From Bacteroidota bacterium (GTDB taxonomy: Bacteria; Bacteroidota; Bacteroidia; Chitinophagales; Chitinophagaceae): DNA of 64,000 nt. Below are positions 37,447-45,676 of this stretch, one piece after another. The notes beneath the pieces are model-generated. The model saw only the letters and a program-made list of their open reading frames with translations. It was not told the origin of the DNA and did not search any database. Positions within the stretch are counted from its first letter, which is position 1. Every line of letters begins with the position of its first letter. The translations under genes were made by a program, and so were the position numbers. Where the stretch lies: positions 62,001 to 126,000 of the forward strand of contig JAFEAB010000106.1 in NCBI GenBank assembly GCA_018266615.1. Direction: 5' to 3'.

Positions 37447-39441
37447 ATGACGCTTCTTTTTTGGAATTGTAAAAAAATCATTTTTGTGGCTTTTTTGGCA
37501 GCCCTTTCTATAGAACTATCAGGGCAAAAGTTTGTTGTTTCCTCCCCCGATTCATCTATCCGGGTAAATGTATTTCCGGGCCAAAGGCTTACCTATGATG
37601 TTATTCTGGATGGTAACCCCGTTTTGAAAAATTCAGTGATTGACCTTCAACTCTCCAATAATATTTCACTTTCCAGGGGAGGCGGGGTGAAGTATTCACG
37701 AAAGCGGCGTGTTGCTGAAATTATTGAAGCCCAAATTCCGGTTAGCCGAAAATTTATTCCTGACAATTTTAATGAACTCCATATTTTTTTCCGGAATGGT
37801 TTCTCTGTAGTTTTCCGGGCATATAACGATGGTGTAGCCTACCGGATAATTTCCAACTTCAAAGATTCCATTTTCATTCAAAATGAAATTGCCCAATTTA
37901 ATTTTCCTTCCGGAACCATCGCCTGGGCGCCCCTTGTACATAAAAGAATGGACCAGGATATTTTTCATACCAGTTTTGAGGAACTTTATCCCAAATTGCC
38001 CATAGACAGTATATCCCGGAACAATTATATGTATTCACCGGTACTCCTGAACACAAGTAAAAATATTAAAGTAGGTATTTCTGAATCTGATCTGGATGAT
38101 TATCCGGGCCTGTTCTTAAAAGGGACCGGATCCTCCGGCTTTCATGCCGCATTTGCAGCATACCCGGAAGAGGAACAGGTGGAGGGAACAGAATATCCCC
38201 AAAAAATTGTCTCGCGCCGTGCAAATTTCATTGCCAAAACAAAAGGAAGCCGGAGTTTCCCATGGCGGGTTCTGCTAATTGCAAAGCAAGACAAGGATTT
38301 GCCTACAAACGACCTGGTTTACCGATTGGCTTCACCATCAAAAATTAAGGATATATCCTGGATCCATCCCGGAAAGTGCACCGATGAATGGATCATTGAT
38401 ATAAATCTGTTTAATGTGCCGTTTAAAAGCGGAATAAATACGGCTACCTATAAATATTATATTGATTTTGCCAAAAAATTCGGTTTCAACCGGATTATGA
38501 TGGACGCCGGCTGGAGTAATGTAAATAACCTCTTTGATATTAACCCCAACCTTAACATGGATTCACTCTCAGCCTATGCAAGGCAGAAAGGAATCAAACT
38601 AAGCTTATGGACCCTCGCCATGACCCTCGATCGCCAATTAGATAGTGCGCTAAAACAATTTCAAAAATGGGGCGTTGATTTTATTATGACCGACTTTATC
38701 GATCGCGATGATCAAAAGGCAGTCAATTTTCACCATCGTATTACCCAGGCATGTGCCAATGCCAGGCTGATGATTATGTTTCATGGATCGTATCCTCCAA
38801 AAGGGTTTAACCGAACCTATCCCAATTGCCTTACCAAAGAAGCCGTACTGGGTAGCGAATACAATGCATGGAGTAATTTGGTAACGTCCACCCATAACTG
38901 CACGATCCCATTTACGCGGATGACTGCTGGTCCACTGGATTATGAGCCCGGAATATTAGATAATGCAACTACCAACCAGTTCAGGCCCATTTGGGGTAAG
39001 GTGATGAGCCAAACTACCCGTAGCCATCAGCTTGCGTTGTTTGTTGTGTACGATAACCCTTTGCAGGTTTTCTCCGGAAATCCGTCCCGTGGTTTGATGG
39101 AGCCTGCCTTTATGCACTTGTTAGGCTCTGTTCCTACTACATGGGATACTACTATAGTATTGGATGCCAAAGTTGGGCAATTCATTGTTACTGCCCGAAA
39201 ATACAAGGATAGCTGGTTTATTGCGGGAATAACAGATACCGTTTCCCGTTCGTTTAATTTTAATCTTTCTTTCTTGAATCCTGGAAAATATAAAGTAACT
39301 ATTTGTGCGGATGGAGTGAATGCCAACCGCAATGCCGAAGATTACCTGATTTCTGAATCTGTACAGGATTCAAAAAATTCTATTGTATTGCAGATGGCAA
39401 AAAATGGAGGCTTCCTGGCAAGGATTGAAAAAGAGAATTAG
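37447..39441 (+). CDS. Glycoside hydrolase family 97 (alpha-glycosidase)
   Basis: A 664-residue exported enzyme with a signal peptide (about 1-26). It has the three parts of GH97: an N-terminal beta-sandwich (about 27-285), a catalytic TIM barrel (about 290-560) and a short C-terminal beta domain. The barrel shows NTATYKYYIDFAKKFGFN and WGVDFIMTDFIDRDDQ; in family members with the TDFIDRDD form the aspartate before F is the nucleophile of a retaining mechanism (alpha-galactosidase type), in contrast to the inverting SusB type. The exact sugar is not known. No SusC/SusD pair is adjacent, so it is not part of a typical polysaccharide locus. Confidence 0.9.
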   Translation: MTLLFWNCKKIIFVAFLAALSIELSGQKFVVSSPDSSIRVNVFPGQRLTYDVILDGNPVLKNSVIDLQLSNNISLSRGGGVKYSRKRRVAEIIEAQIPVSRKFIPDNFNELHIFFRNGFSVVFRAYNDGVAYRIISNFKDSIFIQNEIAQFNFPSGTIAWAPLVHKRMDQDIFHTSFEELYPKLPIDSISRNNYMYSPVLLNTSKNIKVGISESDLDDYPGLFLKGTGSSGFHAAFAAYPEEEQVEGTEYPQKIVSRRANFIAKTKGSRSFPWRVLLIAKQDKDLPTNDLVYRLASPSKIKDISWIHPGKCTDEWIIDINLFNVPFKSGINTATYKYYIDFAKKFGFNRIMMDAGWSNVNNLFDINPNLNMDSLSAYARQKGIKLSLWTLAMTLDRQLDSALKQFQKWGVDFIMTDFIDRDDQKAVNFHHRITQACANARLMIMFHGSYPPKGFNRTYPNCLTKEAVLGSEYNAWSNLVTSTHNCTIPFTRMTAGPLDYEPGILDNATTNQFRPIWGKVMSQTTRSHQLALFVVYDNPLQVFSGNPSRGLMEPAFMHLLGSVPTTWDTTIVLDAKVGQFIVTARKYKDSWFIAGITDTVSRSFNFNLSFLNPGKYKVTICADGVNANRNAEDYLISESVQDSKNSIVLQMAKNGGFLARIEKEN

Positions 39442-39609
39442 ATATGAATGATTGTAAGCCGTTCATACTTTTTGGATCAAAATACAATCCCGGCAACATT
39501 AACATGAATTCTAACTAATCTTGAATTTTTGATTTTGCCTGAACTATTTATAAATTGATCCGGAAGAAATAAAATTATCACTGTACCTTGTTTCTTTATT
39601 TTATTTCAT

Positions 39610-40458
39610 ATGAACCGAATTATTTTCTTTATCGTATTCGTATTTATTATTTCCCTGCAAACTGCCGATGCCCAGGTGAGGGTTATGACATTCAATCTCC
39701 GGCTTGATCTGGCTTCTGATGGGGAAAATGCGTGGCCACACCGCAAAGACAAAGCTTGCAGCCAAATCCGTTACGAAGGCGCACAGTTAATTGGGGTACA
39801 GGAGGCATTGCACAACCAGGTTACTGATTTGATGAAATGCCTGGATCAGTTTAGCTATATTGGTGGAGGAAGGGATGATGGAAAGGATAAAGGAGAAGCC
39901 TGTGCTATCCTGTTTGACAGTACCCGATTCAAACTTTTGGCAGGAGCTACTTTCTGGTTGAGCGAAACCCCACATCTCCCTGGGAAGAAGGGTTGGGATG
40001 CCGCTTATCCAAGAGTTGTAACCTGGGCAAAATTTTATGATAAAAAAGAACATCTTATTTTCTATCATTTTAATACCCATTTAGATAATATGGGCCAGGT
40101 TGCCCGCCGCGAAGGGGCAAAAATGTTGCTTCATGCCGTGGATTCTATTGCTGGAAAATCGAAGGCCATTGTAACTGGCGATTTCAATGCCAGTCCGGAA
40201 TCGGAACCCATTCAAATTCTCACTACCCATAAACCCTTTCACCTCACCAATTCAAAATTTGTATCCATCCTTCCCCATTATGGCCCCGATGGAACCTTTA
40301 ATGATTTTGGAAACCATGAGGTGGATGACAAACCCATTGATTATATATTTTTTAATCACGGCGTGAAAGTGCTTAGGCATGCCACCCTCAGTGAATCATG
40401 GATGGGTAGATTTTCCAGCGATCATTTTCCGGTACTGGCAGAATTAGAATTAAAATAA
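39610..40458 (+). CDS. Secreted endonuclease/exonuclease/phosphatase-fold hydrolase
   Basis: A 282-residue exported protein (signal peptide about 1-21, ending ADAQ) with the complete EEP fold: MTFNLRLD, IGVQEAL (metal-binding Glu), FNTHLDNMGQVAR, VTGDFNASPES, DYIFFNHG and SSDHFPVLAELE (catalytic Asp-His). This Mg-dependent family contains DNases, phosphodiesterases and inositol phosphatases; the FNLRLDLASDGENAWPHRK start is of the secreted Bacteroidota type with unknown substrate. It stands alone, after GH97. Confidence 0.9.
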   Translation: MNRIIFFIVFVFIISLQTADAQVRVMTFNLRLDLASDGENAWPHRKDKACSQIRYEGAQLIGVQEALHNQVTDLMKCLDQFSYIGGGRDDGKDKGEACAILFDSTRFKLLAGATFWLSETPHLPGKKGWDAAYPRVVTWAKFYDKKEHLIFYHFNTHLDNMGQVARREGAKMLLHAVDSIAGKSKAIVTGDFNASPESEPIQILTTHKPFHLTNSKFVSILPHYGPDGTFNDFGNHEVDDKPIDYIFFNHGVKVLRHATLSESWMGRFSSDHFPVLAELELK

Positions 40459-40711
40459 TTCCACGCTTCTTAAACGGAGGGTTGTTTTTCCGGGAGGCGG
40501 ATTTATAACAGACGGATAGTATGAAATTCTTCAACGGTATTTGTACCCGTTGCCCCGCTATTTTTCTTCCTTCCTTTGTAGGATTTTCTCAACATTCGGC
40601 GTCCTTCTTACCTTGCTTTCAGCAATAATGATTTTCATATTTGTATGGAAGATGGGAATACATTTCTAGGCTGTATATCCGTCATTTTTTCAAATATCAA
40701 AAACAAAAAAC

Positions 40712-41347
40712 ATGAAAACTTTACTGCTTTTAATGGGAACTATCCTCTTTGCATTGGCCGGGAATTCGCAGCCCAACAATCCCTATAACAAGCGAGGGGC
40801 AGATTTTCAAACTTCATTAAAAATTATTCAAACAGATTACTATGCCGGGAAGGTGAAGGAGATCAACGAAGAAACCATCGCCAAATATCAAAAGGTGCTT
40901 CCCATTCAGTTGCAAATGAACCTCCCTCTGGCAAACCAGGTTATCAATACCTATAAGAGCCCTAAAACAAATTATGGGAACCTGGTTGAGAAAACCAAAT
41001 TGTCCGGATTTGGGAAGGAACTGATGAATGTTATTGTAAATCCTCAAAACCTTGATGAAGGCTCCTTTAAAAGGATGTTGGAGAAAAAAGTGGACGAATT
41101 AAAAACGTTGAAAATTGATACAAATGAGAAGGAATTTTTGTTCACCGTGGCTGCAATTGGTTACAATATGCCTATGGGTCGGGAGCCCATTCGTCAATGC
41201 TTTATTGAAGGCATTTATGGTAATACGCCGGTTCCCTGCTGGGTAAGTGGAGCGGTTCAGGGAGCCATTATCGGGTATGAATCCTGTGGAGTCCTTTGTG
41301 CTATTGGAGGAGCAATAGTGGGTGCTCTTTCCGGTTGGTTTTCTTAA
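40712..41347 (+). CDS. Secreted protein with C-terminal glycine zipper
   Basis: A 211-residue protein with a signal peptide (about 1-19, ending GNSQ), a helical charged middle (about 40-150) and a C-terminal glycine-rich hydrophobic tail of about 37 residues starting PCWVSGAVQGAIIGYES and ending AIVGALSGWFS, with cysteines at three places. Glycine spaced every four residues is a glycine-zipper pattern, found in membrane-inserting and pore-forming proteins and some bacteriocins. No known family was recognised. A clear terminator follows, so the gene is probably monocistronic. Function is unknown. Confidence 0.75.
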   Translation: MKTLLLLMGTILFALAGNSQPNNPYNKRGADFQTSLKIIQTDYYAGKVKEINEETIAKYQKVLPIQLQMNLPLANQVINTYKSPKTNYGNLVEKTKLSGFGKELMNVIVNPQNLDEGSFKRMLEKKVDELKTLKIDTNEKEFLFTVAAIGYNMPMGREPIRQCFIEGIYGNTPVPCWVSGAVQGAIIGYESCGVLCAIGGAIVGALSGWFS

Positions 41348-41364
41348 ACCCAATTCCTGAAAAA

Positions 41365-41398
41365 GAGGCTGTGGTAATTTCTGCAGCCTCCTTTTTTT
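41365..41398 (+). terminator. Terminator after the glycine-zipper gene
   Basis: GAGGCTG (41365-41371) and CAGCCTC (41384-41390) form a 7 bp stem with a 12-base loop, followed by CTTTTTTT. Confidence 0.8.
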
Positions 41399-41453
41399 AA
41401 GAAAGACATATTGAATTTTAATTGCCATAAAAAATTGAATAATTGTAACAGGT

Positions 41454-42092
41454 ATGAAATGGCTATATATTATGTTGTTGCTGACCGATTTGATTTGTTT
41501 TTGGGGTTCCCGAAATACGAAACATCCCAAATTGAATTTCCTTCCATCTCCCCATAAAGTTTATTTGTGTTGCCGGGGAACAGCTCAGAAACAGGGTCTG
41601 GTTGCAAAACAATTTAATTTTTCAGATACGAATATCACCCATCTTGGCATTGGATTTACCAGCCAGGATGGATTTCGGGTATATCATGTTTCGGATGTAA
41701 AATCGAACGGAAATTATTTTCAGCATGATTCCCTTGCCGGATTTATTGCTGAAAAGGGAACCCGTTTTTTCTCGGCCTGGGAAATTGACGCACCGGAAAG
41801 GATCCTTGAAAAGATAAAGGCCGCCTGTTTATCTGAAAGCAATAATCGGATAATTTTCGATACTCATTTTTCCTTCCATAATGGAGATACATTATACTGC
41901 TCCGAATTTTGCAGGAATGTTCTCCTGCAGGCAGGTTTAGATTGTATATTTCCCACACGGATTTCGAATTTACAGGGCGATTTTTACAAGATCTATTTTG
42001 GAATGGACTCTCTGCGGTATGTACCTGTCGATTTTTTTCTATCCTGCAACCGGGTAAAGTTAGTTTATGAATCCTCATTTCCAGTCTTTTGA
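41454..42092 (+). CDS. Permuted NlpC/P60 (YiiX-like) protein
   Basis: A 212-residue protein with an N-terminal hydrophobic segment (about 1-18). NITHLGIGFTS holds the expected histidine and GDTLYCSEFCRNVLLQAGL the expected cysteine; in the circularly permuted papain-like group (YiiX/YaeF, peptidase C92) His comes before Cys, as here. The order fits a cysteine hydrolase acting on peptides, amides or lipids in the periplasm; its substrate is unknown. It lies 38 bases upstream of the arginase-family gene on the same strand. Confidence 0.8.
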   Translation: MKWLYIMLLLTDLICFWGSRNTKHPKLNFLPSPHKVYLCCRGTAQKQGLVAKQFNFSDTNITHLGIGFTSQDGFRVYHVSDVKSNGNYFQHDSLAGFIAEKGTRFFSAWEIDAPERILEKIKAACLSESNNRIIFDTHFSFHNGDTLYCSEFCRNVLLQAGLDCIFPTRISNLQGDFYKIYFGMDSLRYVPVDFFLSCNRVKLVYESSFPVF

Positions 42093-42129
42093 ACAATGGC
42101 TGAAAGCGGATATTCGCTATCTTTCCTGA

Positions 42130-43188
42130 ATGAAGCATTTTAAGTTCTACAATAAGAAGGATATCCTTTCCATAACCCGGGTGCGGCGTTTCGAATCCCG
42201 GATAGGCGAACGCATTGGCTTTTTAAATCCGGATAGTGAATGGCCCGAAAGCCTCACAGAATCGCCGGCCCGTTTTATTTTACTGGGTATTCCGGAAGAT
42301 ATTGGAGTGAAAGCCAACCAGGGCATCGGGGGTTCCGATACCGCCTGGCTCCCCTTCCTAAATGCTTTTTTGAATTGTCAGAGTAATGATTTCCTAACAG
42401 GAGAAGAACTATTGTTACTGGGACATTTTGACTTCGGCGACCTTAAATTTCTAATCGAATCTCACGCATACGACCTCAACGAAAAACTGGATGCGTACCG
42501 GCATGCCGTTGCAACAATTGATGAGGAGGTAGAGAATATTATCAAGTATATAACCGCTGCAGGAAAAATACCAATTGTGGTAGGAGGAGGGGCCAATAAT
42601 GCTTACCCCATCCTGAAAGCCGTTTCAAAAGGATTGCATAAAAACAAAGTACTTCCTTCTGCTCAAATGAATGCCATCTGCCTGAGTGCACTGGCTGGTT
42701 TTGGGGCTACAGAAGGCCGGCACAGTGGTAACCCGCTTCGTTATGCCTATAATGATGGCTACCTGGGAAACTTCGCCCTTATCGGCCTCCAGGAATGTTT
42801 CATACCCCAAAATGTGTTATTCGAACTCAACGGAAACAGCCGGGTTCAAATGCATAGTTTCGAGGATATCTACCTGTACGAAAAGTACAACCTGATCCAG
42901 GCATTTGTCCGGTCATTGGAGTTTACTTCTTCTCCTGCGTGTGGAATTGAAATTTCATTGGATGTAATCCGGCATACCCTTACCAGCTTTGGCTTCCCAA
43001 CCGGGATAAGCACTTCAGAGGCCAGGCAATTTTTGCATTTTATGGGTACCCGGAGTAAGGCGGGTTACCTTCATATATCGGAAGGTGCATGTCAGTTGCA
43101 TGATGGCAAAAAAGATGAAACTACAGGGAAATTAATTGCTGTATTAATTTCGGATTTTGTAAAAGCACAAATGATTACAAAAAAATAA
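42130..43188 (+). CDS. Arginase/formiminoglutamase-family protein lacking most metal ligands
   Basis: A 352-residue protein plainly of the Bacteroidota arginase-like/formimidoylglutamase family (FKFYNKKDILSITRVRRFE, LLGIPEDIGVKANQGIGG, LLGHFDFGDLKFLIES, EGRHSGN). Ureohydrolases bind two Mn ions through GGGH, DAHxD and a DxD pair. Here GGGH reads GGGA (A155), DAHAD reads SALAG (S186, L188, G190) and the last pair reads ISLD (S276, D278). Thus five of six ligands are changed while the surrounding sequence is kept, so hydrolase activity is unlikely. The frame is intact and C-terminal HISEGA is kept. It may be a binding or regulatory protein; a link to hutI and ftcD is tempting but not shown. Confidence 0.88.
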   Translation: MKHFKFYNKKDILSITRVRRFESRIGERIGFLNPDSEWPESLTESPARFILLGIPEDIGVKANQGIGGSDTAWLPFLNAFLNCQSNDFLTGEELLLLGHFDFGDLKFLIESHAYDLNEKLDAYRHAVATIDEEVENIIKYITAAGKIPIVVGGGANNAYPILKAVSKGLHKNKVLPSAQMNAICLSALAGFGATEGRHSGNPLRYAYNDGYLGNFALIGLQECFIPQNVLFELNGNSRVQMHSFEDIYLYEKYNLIQAFVRSLEFTSSPACGIEISLDVIRHTLTSFGFPTGISTSEARQFLHFMGTRSKAGYLHISEGACQLHDGKKDETTGKLIAVLISDFVKAQMITKK

Positions 43189-43189
43189 A

Positions 43190-43879
43190 TTACAAATTAG
43201 AAAGCAATTCTTCTTCGGAAGCAATACCATCTTTTCGCCAAACCTGTTTCCCCTCTTTAAAAATAATAAATACAGGTAATTGCGAAACTTGAAATTTATT
43301 CATTATTTCCTGGTCTTTACCCCCATCTACCTGAACGAAAACCAATGCACTTCCCTTTTTGTTACGAACTTTTTCAATAACCGGTTCCATGGCCCGGCAG
43401 GGTGGACACCAGGAAGCGCCGAAATCCACCAGCACAGTGCCCTTTTCTGTTTTCGCTAAAAAACTTGCTAAGGATTGTTGGGATTTATCTGATTGAGTTC
43501 CGGTTAAAGGAAATTTTCCGGATTTCCATTTTATTATGCCTCCATTGAGTTCATAAACCGTATATCCTTCCGTCCGTAATTTTTTTGCAGCGGCGCCACT
43601 TCGGCCACCGGAAAGACAGTAAATATAAATAGGCCTGTTTTTATTTAAAAATTGAGTGCGTCTGTCAAACTCCTCCGGAGCATTCCAATCCGCCAACATG
43701 GCATTTTTAATATATCCACTATTGTATTCCCCGGGGGTCCGCACATCCAGTATTTGAACGGTGTCATTGTTTGTTTTGTCAAAAAACGTTTGTGCGTCAA
43801 GGTTAAAATCTGATTGCGCTTCACAGGAAGAAAGTAAAATAAATCCCGCTACCAGGGAATTCAAAAAAAGCTTTTTCAT
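43190..43879 (-). CDS. Rhodanese-thioredoxin fusion lipoprotein
   Basis: A 229-residue envelope protein. The signal ends in a lipobox (LLSSC, Cys19), so it should be a lipoprotein. A rhodanese domain (about 25-125) has the DVRTPGEYNSGYIKNA signature and active loop CLSGGRSG (Cys88). A thioredoxin domain (about 135-229) has WCPPC (Cys158, Cys161) and a cis-Pro in VSQLPVFIIF. The fusion suggests sulfur transfer or disulfide handling in the periplasm. The ATG at 43879 is chosen for the signal peptide; it lies 11 bases past the SDR stop, so the two are co-transcribed. Its stop faces the arginase-like stop one base away. Confidence 0.9.
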   Translation of the reverse strand: MKKLFLNSLVAGFILLSSCEAQSDFNLDAQTFFDKTNNDTVQILDVRTPGEYNSGYIKNAMLADWNAPEEFDRRTQFLNKNRPIYIYCLSGGRSGAAAKKLRTEGYTVYELNGGIIKWKSGKFPLTGTQSDKSQQSLASFLAKTEKGTVLVDFGASWCPPCRAMEPVIEKVRNKKGSALVFVQVDGGKDQEIMNKFQVSQLPVFIIFKEGKQVWRKDGIASEEELLSNL

Positions 43880-43889
43880 ATTCGTATAT

Positions 43890-44675
43890 TTATAAAGATG
43901 TGGTTCTGCCTCCATCCACAGGTAAATTTATTCCATTAATATAGGCAGCAGCAGGGCTGGCCAAAAATGCAACAACAGCGCCAAATTCTTCCGGTTTGCC
44001 CATCCGCCCGGCCGGGATTTCTTTTAGCATGGTTTCCGTTACTTCCGTTGTGGATTTTCCCGTATCCGCCGATTTTTTTTGAATGATATAATCTGCCCGC
44101 ACGGTTTGAGTAAGTCCCGGCAACACATTGTTTACCGTGATACCAAACTTTCCCAACTCGCCGGCTAAGGTCTTTGCCCAGTTTGCAACGGCAGCTCTAA
44201 TCGTGTTGCTAACACCCAATCCGGGTATAGGTTGTTTTACCGAAGTTGAAATAATATTGATGATACGCCCATATCCTGATGCTTTCATTCCCGGAACAAC
44301 CGCTCTAACCAGGATATGATTGCAAATGAGGTGGGCATTAAAAGCCTCCAGGAATTGGGCTGGTAAAGCTTCCAGAGCCGGGCCTCCTGCCGGCCCACCG
44401 GTATTGTTAACCAAAATGTCTACCTGATGTCCCTGGATAAACTCCTGGATGGTCTGATCCACAATATTTGGTTTTGAAAAATCAGCTACGAGATATCGGT
44501 GCTTTTGGTCTTTTTCTTTTGGGAGATGGCTGCAAACTTCCCTCAGCTTTTCTTCATTTCTTGCCATTAAAACCACATCAGCACCCAGAAGGGCGAGCTC
44601 ATTGGCACATGCCAAACCCAAACCCTGGGTGCTGCCACAAACCAATGCCGTTTTTCCGTTAAGCTGGAGATCCAT
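43890..44675 (-). CDS. SDR-family protein without the YxxxK motif
   Basis: A 261-residue Rossmann-fold protein of the short-chain dehydrogenase family. Cofactor motif VCGSTQGLGLACANEL and NNTGG (for NNAG) are present, but the catalytic YxxxK is replaced by S-N-T-I-R in PGLGVSNTIRAAVANWAKTL. A branch of SDRs with this replacement is known from many bacteria, so this is a divergent subfamily rather than decay, though its chemistry is unclear. The C-terminus INGINLPVDGGRT is normal. It is first in an operon with the rhodanese-thioredoxin lipoprotein. Confidence 0.88.
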   Translation of the reverse strand: MDLQLNGKTALVCGSTQGLGLACANELALLGADVVLMARNEEKLREVCSHLPKEKDQKHRYLVADFSKPNIVDQTIQEFIQGHQVDILVNNTGGPAGGPALEALPAQFLEAFNAHLICNHILVRAVVPGMKASGYGRIINIISTSVKQPIPGLGVSNTIRAAVANWAKTLAGELGKFGITVNNVLPGLTQTVRADYIIQKKSADTGKSTTEVTETMLKEIPAGRMGKPEEFGAVVAFLASPAAAYINGINLPVDGGRTTSL

Positions 44676-44689
44676 CTTATAATTTGAAG

Positions 44690-44697
44690 CAAAAGTA
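44690..44697 (-). promoter_or_regulatory. -7 promoter box of the SDR-rhodanese operon
   Basis: TACTTTTG on the minus strand matches TAnnTTTG and ends 15 bases before the ATG at 44675. No clear -33 TTG. Confidence 0.45.
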
Positions 44698-44731
44698 CAG
44701 GTTCTGTTCAGATTTGCATTGGCAGGAAGTA

Positions 44732-45361
44732 TTATTGCTTGGTCAATACCCCCTTCAATTTCATGTCTTTGATGATTTCTTTTACATAACCCCTGCTCAA
44801 TTCGGTGGAAGAAGAAGGAGAAAATGTTTTTCCCTGTACCGAATAAATCAATTCCTTAGAATTTAAATTGAACAAATTTGTTTCCAGGAAGAAATTGGTA
44901 GTGCTGGTATAATATCCCGGTTGGTAAATCCTGTCGTAAATAGTTGCATAATACCTTCCAAAACGATTGTAATAAATCCCAATTGGATGGTATTGTACAT
45001 TCCCCGGCGTATAATGTTCTTCTTTTGATTTATCCAATAAGGAGGTAGTAATTACGGCATCATAACCACTATTTACCAGTTCACTTGCAATGGAATCCTC
45101 ACTCATTTTTTGGAATGCTTTAGGTCCGAACACATCCAACGCCGAAACGGCATGATATCCCAGGTTTTCCAATTGGCCCACCATTGTATTTTCAATCAGA
45201 CCTCTTAATGCCCGGTTTTTTTGGTTAAAAATTCCCATCACCAACACTTTTTTATATGCCTGTGCCGGAGCTTGCTCAGATTTCCAGGAACTAATAACCT
45301 GCGTATTACTACAGGAAGAAATTATTATCCCCGTAGCTAAAATTGCAATTAATGTTTTCAT
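44732..45361 (-). CDS. Lipoprotein of unknown function (DUF4136-like)
   Basis: A 209-residue lipoprotein with lipobox IISSCSN. The start STQVISSWKSE pattern (SNTQVISSWKSE) and YKKVLVMGIF, then LVNSGYDAVITTSLLDK, recall DUF4136-type and related lipoproteins that begin by naming a shared strand VxSxW; the match is moderate. The C-terminal half has ELIYSVQGKTFSPSSS. The ATG at 45361 is used rather than one six codons earlier because it gives a normal signal peptide. No enzymatic motif is seen. Confidence 0.75.
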   Translation of the reverse strand: MKTLIAILATGIIISSCSNTQVISSWKSEQAPAQAYKKVLVMGIFNQKNRALRGLIENTMVGQLENLGYHAVSALDVFGPKAFQKMSEDSIASELVNSGYDAVITTSLLDKSKEEHYTPGNVQYHPIGIYYNRFGRYYATIYDRIYQPGYYTSTTNFFLETNLFNLNSKELIYSVQGKTFSPSSSTELSRGYVKEIIKDMKLKGVLTKQ

Positions 45362-45676
45362 ATCCCTTCTATTTTTCATTTATTTATCTGAATCAAACCC
45401 TGTTCCTGCCTGGGAAAAAAAACAAGCGTATTGCGCAGGCCCCTGGCAAATCCTTTACTGGCAGCACTTTTGAGATTGTTAAAAATCTGGAAAGTTAGAA
45501 TATCGGAATCTTACACACATTTTGTCAGAATTTGTGGAAAACTGACAGAAGCCGCCCCCACGCTCAATTTTTATATTCGCAGGCTAAAAACGCTGCCCGG
45601 ATGTGAAAAGTTAATGGAGGATTTTTTGCAGCGACTAAAATGCTGCTTCCACTTTTCCCCGCGCTTTTTTAAAATT
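45362..45676. other. Intergenic region upstream of parE
   Basis: About 315 bases between the divergent lipoprotein and parE genes. The parE frame stays open through much of it (from 45431), but the extra residues are not ParE-like. No full promoter was recognised; TATATTCG near 45572 differs by one base from the -7 box. Confidence 0.4.

Noticed and set aside
37447..39441. GH97 as part of a polysaccharide utilisation locus
   Set aside because: No SusC/SusD pair or regulator is adjacent; the only TonB receptor is 19 kb away and lacks SusD.
45431..45676. Longer N-terminus for ParE
   Set aside because: The extra 82 residues are arginine- and cysteine-rich, not ParE-like, and the conserved start motif follows the ATG at 45677.
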